This document shows, piece by piece, positions 28,040 to 36,355 of a stretch of DNA of 64,000 bases. The notes below the pieces were generated by a model, which saw only the letters and a program-made list of their open reading frames with translations, was not told the DNA's origin and did not search any database. Source of the DNA: Limibacterium fermenti (GTDB lineage Bacteria > Bacteroidota > Bacteroidia > Bacteroidales > Dysgonomonadaceae); the NCBI RefSeq assembly GCF_041902845.1, contig NZ_CP159486.1, positions 3,968,001-4,032,000 of the forward strand, in the 5' to 3' direction. The position numbers and the translations under genes are program-made. The stretch's first letter is position 1; each line of letters begins with the position of its first letter.

Positions 28040-28198
28040 GGGATTGCCTACCGCTTCATTACGAATCTAAAAGGGGATAACACCAAGAAGATTAAAGTTG
28101 ATGAAGAGCAGGTGAATATTCATTTTCCCGGTAGCTATTTACTGCATTTGCAACCGGTAAAATCAACAAAAGGAGAAAATCGTTCATCTAAAAATTAA
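28040..28198 (+). pseudogene. Orphan C-terminal-like coding fragment
   Basis: A 52-codon frame follows a TAG and has no start: GIAYRFITNLKGDNTKKIKV, then DEEQVNIHFPGSYLLHLQPV and a lysine/serine-rich tail to a TAA at 28196. Its composition is protein-like and it overlaps the 3' end of the convergent esterase gene, as if a rearrangement left the tail of another gene here. I do not recognise the family. The rest of 27862-28183 shows nothing I can name. Confidence 0.3.
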
Positions 28199-28804
28199 GC
28201 GGTTTACCAACTCTATTTCGTCTTCGGAAATGGTATGTCCCCTGTTTTCGTATACTTTCTCCGTAACGGCAGCATTCATCTCCCGGAAAATATTCGAAGA
28301 GGCATATACCCGCTCTACCGGGACATGGAAATCGGGGTCGCTCGTTCCGATGAACACCGGGGTTTGCTTAAAATCTCCCCGGTAATTCGTCCTTTCGATG
28401 TTTTGTCCGATCAATCCTCCGGTAAAAGCAATAATGCCGCCGTAACGTTGCGCATGGCGAGCCGTAAACTCCAATGTCAAGCACGCACCTTGGGAGAACC
28501 CCAGAAAATATACCTGTTCGGCCTTTATGCCCGCTTCCAATATCTTGTCGAATGTTTGTCCGACGATATCGACGGCGGATGAAAGCCAGGGCTCATTTTC
28601 GGTAACCGGAGCCAGAAAGGATCGGGGATACCAGGTGTGATTTGTCGCCTGCGGTGCGAGCAAGGCGTACTCCGCTACGTGAAGATGTTCCGATAAAGAC
28701 AAGATGCTTTGTGCATCCCCGCCTCTGCCATGCAACAGAATTAACGCCTTTTGCGCTTCGTGTAACGGTTTTCCCGAATAAGTGATCTCCAAAGAATGTT
28801 TCAT
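28184..28804 (-). CDS. Alpha/beta-hydrolase of the phospholipase/carboxylesterase type (MhqD-like)
   Basis: This is a compact 206-residue serine esterase: LILLHGRGGDAQSIL forms the oxyanion region, Ser104 in YFLGFSQGACL is the nucleophile, the Asp lies in FIGTSDPDFHVP (about 156-158) and His190 in ENRGHTI. There is no signal peptide, so it is cytoplasmic. The gene lies 95 bp downstream of a ring-cleaving-dioxygenase-like gene on the same strand. In Bacillus subtilis the same two families form the mhq operons that protect against hydroquinones and other electrophiles, so a similar detoxifying role is a reasonable inference. A general carboxylesterase role is the alternative. Confidence 0.85.
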   Translation of the reverse strand: MKHSLEITYSGKPLHEAQKALILLHGRGGDAQSILSLSEHLHVAEYALLAPQATNHTWYPRSFLAPVTENEPWLSSAVDIVGQTFDKILEAGIKAEQVYFLGFSQGACLTLEFTARHAQRYGGIIAFTGGLIGQNIERTNYRGDFKQTPVFIGTSDPDFHVPVERVYASSNIFREMNAAVTEKVYENRGHTISEDEIELVNRLIFR

Positions 28805-28899
28805 TATAAAGCGAATTTTGACGGATTATATTCGAACGACGGCAATGACTCGTTCATCAATTATTTCTCTTTTTGCAGATAATATCCCGCCGAGAAGGC

Positions 28900-29826
28900 T
28901 TAAAGCGGAGGAAGTGCGCGTTCAATCCGTTCACGCATATTGGCATACTGTTTGGGCAATTTTAATGCCGTCCCTAAATTTTCCAGGCTTTCATCCCTTG
29001 TAAAGCCGGGATTATCGGTCGCCAGTTCGAACAGCACGCCGCCCGGTTCCCTGAAATAGAGCGAGAAGAAATAATCGCGGTCGATTTTGGGAGTAATATT
29101 CAATCCGGCGGCAAGCACCTTTTCACGATAATCCATCAGAATATCATCATTTTCCACCCTGAAAGCGATATGATGATTCGTTCCGGCCGCATTTGTTCCG
29201 TACGAAGCGGCAGGGTCTTCGATTACATCCACGATGTGAGCCGTATCGATGGCATCCGTCGTAAAACGGTAACGGTTTCCATCTTGCCGTGTAAGAGAAT
29301 ATCCCAAAACGTCCGTCAGTATTTTGGCGGTAGCATCCACCGCGCGCAAGGTGAGCGTTACCGAGTGGAAACCTTTGATAGCCTCGTTATTTGTAATCTG
29401 TGTTGTTGTCCAGGGTGTTCTGGTGTCCGAATCGGAAGCGATGAATTGCAACTGCAATCCGTCCGGGTCGGAGAAAGAAAGGATATCTTCGCCGAAAATC
29501 TTGTCTTCCTTCACGGGGAGGCCTTGTTGTTCAAGGCGTTCTTTCCAGAAAGTGAAGCTGCTTTTCGGGATGGAATAAGCGGTATGCGTAGCCATTCCGG
29601 CGCCGTTTTTCCCGCGGCCGATGCCTTCCCAAGGGAAAAACGTGATGATGGTACCGGGTGTGCCTTGCTCGTCGCCGAAATAAAAATGATAGGTGGTCGG
29701 ATCGTCAAAATTGACGGTTTTCTTTACCAACCGGAGTCCCAACACATGCGTGTAAAAATGAAGATTCCTTTTCGCGTTGTCGGAGATGGCCGTGATATGG
29801 TGCAGGCCGAGAATACGATGGTTCAT
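28900..29826 (-). CDS. VOC-family ring-cleaving dioxygenase (MhqO/MhqE-like)
   Basis: The protein has 308 residues made of two glyoxalase/bleomycin-type (VOC) modules. Metal ligands are likely the His pair in ILGLHHITAI (residues 9-10), His in NHHIAFRV and Glu in GGVLFELATD. TVNFDDPTTYHFYFGDEQG and PGTIITFFPWEG are typical of the putative ring-cleaving dioxygenases that cleave substituted hydroquinones. It stands first in a two-gene minus-strand operon with the esterase. No MarR-type regulator such as MhqR is visible beside it. Oxygen dependence is odd for an anaerobe and suggests use under microaerobic or quinone stress. Confidence 0.87.
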   Translation of the reverse strand: MNHRILGLHHITAISDNAKRNLHFYTHVLGLRLVKKTVNFDDPTTYHFYFGDEQGTPGTIITFFPWEGIGRGKNGAGMATHTAYSIPKSSFTFWKERLEQQGLPVKEDKIFGEDILSFSDPDGLQLQFIASDSDTRTPWTTTQITNNEAIKGFHSVTLTLRAVDATAKILTDVLGYSLTRQDGNRYRFTTDAIDTAHIVDVIEDPAASYGTNAAGTNHHIAFRVENDDILMDYREKVLAAGLNITPKIDRDYFFSLYFREPGGVLFELATDNPGFTRDESLENLGTALKLPKQYANMRERIERALPPL

Positions 29827-29888
29827 AATGTCTTGATTGGTTGTTATTGATTGATAATAGGGATATAACAGTTGATATTTATATTTGT

Positions 29889-29919
29889 TTTGTCCGTCCG
29901 GAAATATCCCCTACATTTG
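29889..29919 (+). promoter_or_regulatory. Bacteroidetes-type promoter for the S9 peptidase gene
   Basis: TTTG (29889-29892), 19 bases, then TACATTTG (29912-29919) is an exact match to the -33/-7 consensus of the Bacteroidetes primary sigma factor. It predicts a start near 29925 and a leader of roughly 55 nt before the ATG at 29982. Confidence 0.8.
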
Positions 29920-29981
29920 TAGGGCAAAAGCAGAACTGCTTATTCGTTTTTACAGTTGTTTCACATAAAAATAATTAGTGT

Positions 29982-32252
29982 ATGAACATCAAAAAAATGA
30001 GCGTATTATTCGCTCTTATCGTAGCAAGTATGATGATAAAAGCGCAAAGTATTACAGGAGATTGGAAAGGCACCCTTTCGGTGCAAGGAGTAAATCTGGA
30101 ATTGATATTCCATATTGCCGGAGATGACGGTAATTTGACCGGAACGCTGGATGTACCGCTTCAGGGGGCAACGGGTATCCCCGTGGACGGCGTGGCATTT
30201 GCCGACAATCAGTTGAAACTGAAAGTGACGGCTGCTCAGATTGTATATAACGGAACCTTACAGGGCGACAGTGTTGTCGGAAATTACGAGCAGGCCGGCA
30301 TGTCGCTTCCCCTTACGTTAAAACGTTTTGAAAGCAAGTTACCCGGTAATCCCGCTTTGGTAACGACCGAGGAGGAGCTGAAAGAATTGGCGGCTCTCGA
30401 CAAAGGAGAATATAAGTATTCCGTAGCCGATTATTTCGCCCGCCCCAATGCGTCGTCTTTTCAGCTTTCACCCAACGGCAAGTATTTATCGTATAAAGAA
30501 AAAGACGGCCTTAAGAATCATGTGTATATTAAGGAGATTGCCACGGGAAAAGTCATTCGGGCGATTGAGGAAAAAGAAGAGCCGATTAAAGGCTACGGAT
30601 GGATCAACGATGAACGTTTGTTTTACGCGATGGATAACGGAGGAAACGAAAATTACCATATCTATGCGGCTGATATCGACGGGAAAAATGCCCTCGACCT
30701 GACCCCTTTCGAAGGCGTAAAGGCCGGTATTCTTTCGTTGTTGAAAGAGCAGAAAGATTATATCATTGTTTTGCTGAACAAGGATAATCCGCAAATATTC
30801 GAACCGTACAAGTTGAATGTGGTCACCGGCGATTTGGAAAAGCTGTATGAAAATACCGATCCGGCAAACCCCATTCAGGGATATGATTTCGACAAAGACG
30901 GCAACTTGCGCGCTTACACCAAGATGGTCAACGGCGTGGAGATGGAGTTATATTATAAAAACGGAGAAACGGGGGTATTCGAATTGAAGAAAAAGACTCC
31001 ATGGGATGATAGTTTCGGTATTATTGCCTTTAATTACACCACACCCGACCCCGATGACGCGTATGTGGCGACGAATCTGGACGGGGACAAGTCCCGCATC
31101 GTTCTCTATGACCTTAAAAACAATCGCGAAATAAAAGAAGTATTCGCGAATGCGCAGTACGATGTTTCCGATATGGGGTTATCCCGCAAACGAAATTACG
31201 AAATCGATTACTTCAGTTATGAAGGGGAGAAATCGGAGATTATCCCTGTGAGCGCGTTGTATAAAGCAATTGATGAAGGGGTGAAAAAGAATTTCCCCGG
31301 CAAGATTTACGGAATTGCCGATTATGATGACGATGAAAATACCTTCCTGATCATCTTACAGAGTGATAAATTGTACGGCACCTATTATGAATATGATGTG
31401 AAAACCAAACAATTTGCGCTGCTGTACGACTTGATGCCGCAATTAAAGGAAGAAGATATGGCCGAAATGCGCCCTATTACCTTTAAGAGCCGTGACGGAC
31501 TGACCATTCACGGATATATCACCCTGCCGAAAGAGGCGTTGCAGGGAAAGAAGGTTCCGATGGTCGTCAATCCCCACGGAGGCCCGCAGGGAATCCGCGA
31601 TTCATGGGGATTCAACCCGGAGACGCAATTGTTCGCCAGCCGGGGATATGCCACCCTGCAAGTCAACTTCCGTATTTCGGGCGGATACGGCAAAGAGTTC
31701 CTGCGTGCCGGCTTCAAACAAATCGGACGGAAAGTGATGGATGATGTGGAGGACGGCGTACGCTATGCCATTGCCCAAGGATGGGCCGATGAAAGCAAAA
31801 TCGCCATCTATGGCGGCAGCCACGGAGGTTATGCCACGCTGATGGGGCTTGTAAAGACTCCCGACCTGTATACGTGCGGCGTGGATTACGTAGGTGTTTC
31901 GAATATCGAGACATTCTTCTCTTCCTTTCCCGAATACTGGAAGCCGATGACTGAAATGGTCAAACAGATCTGGTATGATTTGGATAATCCCGAAGAAAAA
32001 GCGATTGCCCGCGAGGCGTCGCCGGTGTATCAAATCGATAAGATTGTCAAGCCGGTGTATGTCGTTCAGGGTGCGAATGATCCCCGAGTGAATATCAATG
32101 AATCCGATCAGATTGTCACGGCGCTTCGTGCAAAGGGATTGGATGTCCCTTATATGGTGAAGTATAACGAAGGGCATGGTTTTTACCGCGAAGAGAATCG
32201 CATGGACTTTTATGCCACCATGTTGGGATTCCTGGCGAAATACCTGAAATAA
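29982..32252 (+). CDS. S9-family (prolyl oligopeptidase/acylaminoacyl-type) serine peptidase with extra N-terminal beta domain
   Basis: The protein has 756 residues and a signal peptide ending near IKAQ. Residues about 23-118 form a beta-rich domain (ITGDWKGTLSVQGVNLELIF, GIPVDGVAFADNQL) of the kind found in front of several Bacteroidetes serine hydrolases. Next is a seven-bladed propeller (about 145-480), then the alpha/beta-hydrolase domain with VVNPHGGPQGIRDSWGF and the triad Ser613 (YGGSHGGYA), Asp700 (QGANDPRVN) and His732 (NEGHGF). It is probably periplasmic and cleaves short peptides. The gene is monocistronic, with its own promoter and terminator. Confidence 0.92.
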   Translation: MNIKKMSVLFALIVASMMIKAQSITGDWKGTLSVQGVNLELIFHIAGDDGNLTGTLDVPLQGATGIPVDGVAFADNQLKLKVTAAQIVYNGTLQGDSVVGNYEQAGMSLPLTLKRFESKLPGNPALVTTEEELKELAALDKGEYKYSVADYFARPNASSFQLSPNGKYLSYKEKDGLKNHVYIKEIATGKVIRAIEEKEEPIKGYGWINDERLFYAMDNGGNENYHIYAADIDGKNALDLTPFEGVKAGILSLLKEQKDYIIVLLNKDNPQIFEPYKLNVVTGDLEKLYENTDPANPIQGYDFDKDGNLRAYTKMVNGVEMELYYKNGETGVFELKKKTPWDDSFGIIAFNYTTPDPDDAYVATNLDGDKSRIVLYDLKNNREIKEVFANAQYDVSDMGLSRKRNYEIDYFSYEGEKSEIIPVSALYKAIDEGVKKNFPGKIYGIADYDDDENTFLIILQSDKLYGTYYEYDVKTKQFALLYDLMPQLKEEDMAEMRPITFKSRDGLTIHGYITLPKEALQGKKVPMVVNPHGGPQGIRDSWGFNPETQLFASRGYATLQVNFRISGGYGKEFLRAGFKQIGRKVMDDVEDGVRYAIAQGWADESKIAIYGGSHGGYATLMGLVKTPDLYTCGVDYVGVSNIETFFSSFPEYWKPMTEMVKQIWYDLDNPEEKAIAREASPVYQIDKIVKPVYVVQGANDPRVNINESDQIVTALRAKGLDVPYMVKYNEGHGFYREENRMDFYATMLGFLAKYLK

Positions 32253-32302
32253 CCGGCACCGGCATAAGAGGAAGAAAGGGCGACTGAGATCGGGCGACTG
32301 AT

Positions 32303-32341
32303 AAGGCTGTTCCAAAATAGGTTTTTGGAACAGCCTTTTTT
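32303..32341 (+). terminator. Rho-independent terminator after the S9 peptidase
   Basis: AAGGCTGTTCCAAAA (32303-32317) pairs with TTTTGGAACAGCCTT (32323-32337), a perfect 15-bp stem with a 5-nt loop followed by TTTT. Confidence 0.95.
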
Positions 32342-32466
32342 AAGACCGCCTCCTTTGGCCGGTAAATCTATTCCGGGACAAGACACTTCGATAGGGCTTT
32401 TTTGCATTTCGGTTGTCGAATTTTTCGGTTGGGTGTTTTTTCCGCAGCAGACGCGGAGTAATACCC

Positions 32467-32738
32467 TACCTTTGCGTCAATCGGCATCGGTTACCGATTT
32501 TGACAAAAAGAAAAAAGGCTGCGAAAGACCGTAAAGAGATTGTCCCGGCCTTCCACCCATTTTCGGATGGAAAAAACAACGTTTCAAATCCGGGGAAGAA
32601 TAGTATCCGGAGGGCGAAACAAATGAACCGGAAGAGAGAATCGTTTGGTTAGGACAATCTCCTCTAATAGATTGTTCCTCAATTACAGATCCCGATGAAC
32701 GGTTGTTGATAACCTCCGGCTTATCGGGATCTTTTTTT
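32467..32738 (+). ncRNA. Candidate structured RNA (small RNA, 6S-like, or a leader/attenuator)
   Basis: TACCTTTG (32467-32474) fits a -7 box; a clear -33 box is not seen. Behind it lie a hairpin at 32476-32503, a long-range perfect 10-bp pairing GAGATTGTCC (32536-32545) with GGACAATCTC (32652-32661), and a perfect 9-bp terminator GATCCCGAT/ATCGGGATC (32688-32731) with seven T. GGACAATCT can instead pair with AGATTGTTCC (32669-32678), so two exclusive folds exist. No credible protein is encoded. Either this is a free RNA of about 250 nt ending before the kinase promoter, or a leader with an attenuator for that gene. I cannot name the family. Confidence 0.45.
32688..32738 (+). terminator. Rho-independent terminator just upstream of the kinase gene
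   Basis: GATCCCGAT (32688-32696) and ATCGGGATC (32723-32731) form a 9-bp stem followed by seven T. No protein gene ends here, so it must serve an RNA starting in 32342-32687 or act as an attenuator. Confidence 0.8.
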
Positions 32739-32750
32739 GATGTTTTTGCG

Positions 32751-32758
32751 TATATTTG
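32751..32758 (+). promoter_or_regulatory. -7 element TATATTTG upstream of the LytS-like kinase gene
   Basis: It matches TAnnTTTG exactly. The predicted start lies at about 32763-32765, on the first possible ATG, so the transcript would be leaderless or translation would begin at the second ATG (32775). The -33 box is not clear. Confidence 0.5.
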
Positions 32759-32762
32759 CCGC

Positions 32763-33893
32763 ATGGTTATAAGGATGAAAGAAAAGTTGTCGAAAATAAA
32801 GCTGCAAAAAAAGAAGCCGTTCATTCTCAACTATGACAAGAAGACGGCTATCAGGGCAGCTATTATTATCAGTTTTATTTTGGCGCTTGTAATGTTATCA
32901 TCGTCGCTGTACTATTCCGTGTCGCTGAACGATAAGCATGCGATCCGTCTCAAGGATCTGGTATCCCTACAGTCATTCTTTACATTGCTTGTCAATACGC
33001 TGGTCATTTATATTCTTTTCCGCCTGCAATTCACCACAATAACCCGTTTCCGGAAACGTCCGGCGGTGATGTGGCTGATTTTGTCGAGCCTGTTCGTCCT
33101 TGTCATTCTTTTGAGTCCCGTCATTTCAAAAACACAATGGTGGTGGTTTCGCGAAGAAGTTTCGCCGACAACCTATTCCACGCTGCATTATGTGAAAGAC
33201 ACGGTGATCCTAATTATTTCGTTTCTGTTTACGGCGCTCATCTATTTTATCAATCAAAATCAGAAAAAAGTAACCGAGAACCAGGACTTAATTATCGAGA
33301 ATCTGCGAAATCGCTACAATGTGCTGAAAAATCAAACGAACCCCCACTTCCTGTTCAACTCGCTGAATACGTTGAACGGACTGATCGGTTACGATGATGA
33401 GCGGGCGCGTGAATATCTGGAACAGCTTACGGTAGTGTTTCGCTTTGCCATGCAGAATCGCGAAGTAATCAAACTATCGGAAGAATTGAAGTTTGCCGGA
33501 TCGTATATCTATCTTATGAAAATACGCTATAACAACGGGTTGAATGTCAAGATCGGCATCGACGAAAAATACAAAGAGTATTATACGCTTCCCTCGGCAT
33601 TGCAGTTGTTGATTGAAAACGCCGTAAAGCACAATGTGGTAAGCTTGCGTAATCCGCTGGATATCGTGATCGAATCGACCCCTCAGGATACGATACGGGT
33701 GAAAAACAACCTGCAAAAGAAAATGGGTGAAAAAGACAGTAACGGTCTCGGGCTGGCAAACCTGAATGAGCGGTTCCGGCTGATGTTCGGGAAGGAGATT
33801 GTCATTCGTTCGGACCGTTCGGCTTTTACGGTTGAGGTGCCGCTTATCAAAGAAGCCGATATCTATAAAAATTATCTGAACATGGGGAAATAA
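32763..33893 (+). CDS. LytS/YehU-type sensor histidine kinase
   Basis: I start at ATG 32763 (MVIRMKEK; 32775 is also possible), as an upstream TTG would run into the terminator. The protein is about 376 residues with four membrane helices (about 29-52, 67-88, 101-122, 145-164). The His_kinase domain has His195 in NQTNPHFLFNSLNTLNGLI and the ATP-binding part has LPSALQLLIENAVKHN and NGLGLANLNERFRLMFG. There is no large sensor domain, so it probably senses the membrane or a small hydrophobic signal. It lies 4 bp before its LytTR response regulator. The neighbouring efflux operon may be a target, by position only. Confidence 0.9.
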   Translation: MVIRMKEKLSKIKLQKKKPFILNYDKKTAIRAAIIISFILALVMLSSSLYYSVSLNDKHAIRLKDLVSLQSFFTLLVNTLVIYILFRLQFTTITRFRKRPAVMWLILSSLFVLVILLSPVISKTQWWWFREEVSPTTYSTLHYVKDTVILIISFLFTALIYFINQNQKKVTENQDLIIENLRNRYNVLKNQTNPHFLFNSLNTLNGLIGYDDERAREYLEQLTVVFRFAMQNREVIKLSEELKFAGSYIYLMKIRYNNGLNVKIGIDEKYKEYYTLPSALQLLIENAVKHNVVSLRNPLDIVIESTPQDTIRVKNNLQKKMGEKDSNGLGLANLNERFRLMFGKEIVIRSDRSAFTVEVPLIKEADIYKNYLNMGK

Positions 33894-33897
33894 TAAG

Positions 33898-34662
33898 ATG
33901 AAAGCGGTCATTATTGAAGATGAGTATGTGGCGGCGGAGAATCTGAAACGCCAGATAAAGGCAGTGGACGCAACCGTGGACGTTATTGCCGTATTGCAGA
34001 GTGTGGAAGAGAGTGTCGAGTGGTTTTCGGAAAACGCGGCGCCCGATGTGGCTTTTATCGATATCCATCTTGCCGATGGAGATGCGTTTTTAATTTTTGA
34101 GAAGATCGAGATTCGCTGCCCGCTGATCTTTACTACCTCCTACGACGAGTATGCATTGAAAGCCTTTGAAGTAAACAGCATCGATTACTTGCTGAAACCC
34201 ATCAATAAAAAGAACCTCGAAAAAGCGCTTAACAAACTCAAGTACTTTTCCTTTAAAAACAATAATGAGGAACTCGTTTCCCAAATCGTCGGGTCGATCC
34301 GGGAAACGAAAGGCACCTTTAAAAAACACTTTCTCATTCCGTATAAGGACAAGCTGATCCCCCTTTCTGCGGACGAAATAGCTTACATCCGTACCGAATA
34401 CAAAATGGCCGACGTTTTTTGCCTTGACGGCCGTCGATTTCTGGTTGACAGTTCTCTCGATGAATTGTCGAGACAGTTGGATCCCGCGGTTTTCTTTCGT
34501 GCGAACCGGCAATACATCGTGTCGCATCGCGCCATAGTAGACCTGACCGTGTGGTTTGGAGGCAAGCTGGCTGTTAACCTTTCCGTAAAAACTCCCGAGA
34601 GAATTATCGTGAGCCGGGCGCGTACCGGTGAATTCAAGGAATGGATGCGCTGTAACGGGTAA
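33898..34662 (+). CDS. LytTR-family response regulator
   Basis: The protein has 254 residues: a receiver domain (1-120) with EDE at 7-9, the phosphoacceptor Asp55 in VAFIDIHLADGD, and TTSYDEYALKAFEVNSIDYL with the conserved Lys in LKPINKK. The LytTR DNA-binding domain is at about 145-250 (FLIPYKDKLIPLSADEIAYI, FFRANRQYIVSHRAI). It is the partner of the kinase encoded 4 bp upstream. LytTR regulators bind short direct repeats upstream of their targets; I did not identify such repeats near the next operon. Confidence 0.92.
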   Translation: MKAVIIEDEYVAAENLKRQIKAVDATVDVIAVLQSVEESVEWFSENAAPDVAFIDIHLADGDAFLIFEKIEIRCPLIFTTSYDEYALKAFEVNSIDYLLKPINKKNLEKALNKLKYFSFKNNNEELVSQIVGSIRETKGTFKKHFLIPYKDKLIPLSADEIAYIRTEYKMADVFCLDGRRFLVDSSLDELSRQLDPAVFFRANRQYIVSHRAIVDLTVWFGGKLAVNLSVKTPERIIVSRARTGEFKEWMRCNG

Positions 34663-34764
34663 AAACGATGCGCCCCCCGGCGTTTCATGAACGGTTGCGG
34701 TTGCTTCGGCATTCAAAAAGAACGCTTCGGTATGTTTTTCCTCTTAGCCGGAGGGAAAACCGCT

Positions 34765-34772
34765 TATTTTTG
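34765..34772 (+). promoter_or_regulatory. -7 element TATTTTTG upstream of the efflux operon
   Basis: It matches TAnnTTTG and lies 40 bp before the tolC-like ATG; no good TTTG is seen 19-21 bp upstream, so regulation by an activator is conceivable. Confidence 0.4.
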
Positions 34773-34811
34773 CTTCTGTTTTTTTAGAACTCATAAACCG
34801 GTTGAGAAAAA

Positions 34812-36311
34812 ATGGATATGCGGAAATACTATTTTATTTGCCTGCTGGCGTTGCAATTGTTCGCGAACTTTCCTTTCCTGTATGCCCAGCAAACGCTTAC
34901 GCTGGAAGCGTGCAGGGAAATGGCTCTCAAAGAGAACAAAAAGATCAGGATGGCGCAAAACGAACGGCAAACGGCTGCCCTTATCAAACGAACGGCGATG
35001 ACCCATTATCTGCCCAAGATTAATTTCGGCGGCGGATACATGCGTACGGGCAGCGATATCAAGCTGTTGGAAAACGACCTGTTCCTGCCGGCAGTACCGT
35101 ACAATACCATCGACCCCCAAACGGGAAGGTTCAATCCCGAAGCGCTGAAAGACCCCGCTACGGCGATGAATACCCTTGTGTTGAATCCGCAAACAGGGGC
35201 GCCTGTCACCGACGCTTCGGGAAACCCCGTGTTTAAAAACTACGCCATGCTGCCGGCCGACAAACTGGTCCTCGAGCGGAAAAATCTTTATTATGCCGGC
35301 TTTAGCGTGATGCAACCCCTCTTTACCGGCTTTAAAATCACCGAGGCCAACCGGATTGCCCGGCGCGCCGAAAATATCTCCGGAAAAAACGTCTTGCTTG
35401 TCAAAGCGGAAACAATCGTCAAAACCGATGAAGCGTTTTGGCGCGTAGTATCGTTACAGGAAAAAGTAAAGCTGGCCCATTCGTATGAAAAACTGCTCGA
35501 CCAACTCGTTACCGATTTGCTGAATATGCATGGCGAGGGGATTATTACCCGCAACGACTTGTTGAAGGCGCAGGTGAAGCAGAACGAATCGAAGTTGAAA
35601 ACGCTGGAAGCCGAAAACGGGTTGGCGCTCTCGAAGATGGCGCTGGCGCAGATCATCGGGTTGAAAGATACCGGCATTGAGGTGGTGCCGGGAACAATGG
35701 AAGAGGCTCCGCTCCGCACAGACAGCCTGATGCCTCCGGATATTTCGCCCGAAAACAGGGCGGAGATATCGATGCTGAAAGAGAAAGTGGGCATCATGGA
35801 ATCGAATAAAAATATCGAACGCGCAAAATTTATGCCCGATATCGCGCTTGCCGGGAGTTACGGATGGATGAACCCCAACCCTTACGACGGACTGAAAGAG
35901 GAGTTCGGCGGCGATTGGAACGTGGGCGTGGTGGTGAAGATTCCCGTTTTTACATGGGGAGAACGTAAATACGAGCTGAATGCGGCAAAATTAAAAAAGC
36001 AAAAAGCGCAACTCGAGCTCGACGAAGCGCGTGAAATGATCGATTTGCAAATCCGCCGGAGCCGGTATCAATATGCCGAGGCGCTGAAAAAAGCCGAAAT
36101 GGCCAAACTTTCCAAACAACAGGCCGCGGAAAATATGCGCGTGACAAAAGATAATTTACGCGAAGGGATAAGCCGCCTGAGTGAATTGCTCGAGGCGCAA
36201 ACGCAATGGGAAAGCGCCTCATCGACCTATATCGATGCGCTGGTGGAGGTAAAGACTACCCGCCTGGAACTCGAAAAATCCACCGGACAGATTTACCGGT
36301 ATGTGCCATAG
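34812..36311 (+). CDS. TolC-family outer-membrane efflux channel
   Basis: The protein has 499 residues with a signal peptide ending at FLYAQQ. It has the two-fold repeated TolC layout: LTLEACREMALKENKKIRMA near the N terminus, long coiled helices (about 195-290 and 395-480), and WNVGVVVKIPVFTWGERKYE as the second beta-strand section. It would form the outer-membrane exit duct for the RND pump encoded at 37430, with the adaptor at 36356. It is first in the operon TolC-adaptor-RND-small PII-like protein. The start could also be the ATG two codons downstream. Confidence 0.93.
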   Translation: MDMRKYYFICLLALQLFANFPFLYAQQTLTLEACREMALKENKKIRMAQNERQTAALIKRTAMTHYLPKINFGGGYMRTGSDIKLLENDLFLPAVPYNTIDPQTGRFNPEALKDPATAMNTLVLNPQTGAPVTDASGNPVFKNYAMLPADKLVLERKNLYYAGFSVMQPLFTGFKITEANRIARRAENISGKNVLLVKAETIVKTDEAFWRVVSLQEKVKLAHSYEKLLDQLVTDLLNMHGEGIITRNDLLKAQVKQNESKLKTLEAENGLALSKMALAQIIGLKDTGIEVVPGTMEEAPLRTDSLMPPDISPENRAEISMLKEKVGIMESNKNIERAKFMPDIALAGSYGWMNPNPYDGLKEEFGGDWNVGVVVKIPVFTWGERKYELNAAKLKKQKAQLELDEAREMIDLQIRRSRYQYAEALKKAEMAKLSKQQAAENMRVTKDNLREGISRLSELLEAQTQWESASSTYIDALVEVKTTRLELEKSTGQIYRYVP

Positions 36312-36355
36312 CCGTCACTCATTCTTTAAAATGAAATAAACAGATAGATACAACG

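Noticed and set aside
32325..32652. Small plus-strand frames in the gap before the LytS-like kinase
   Set aside because: They overlap terminators and paired RNA segments, lack starts with promoter support, and have no protein-like features.
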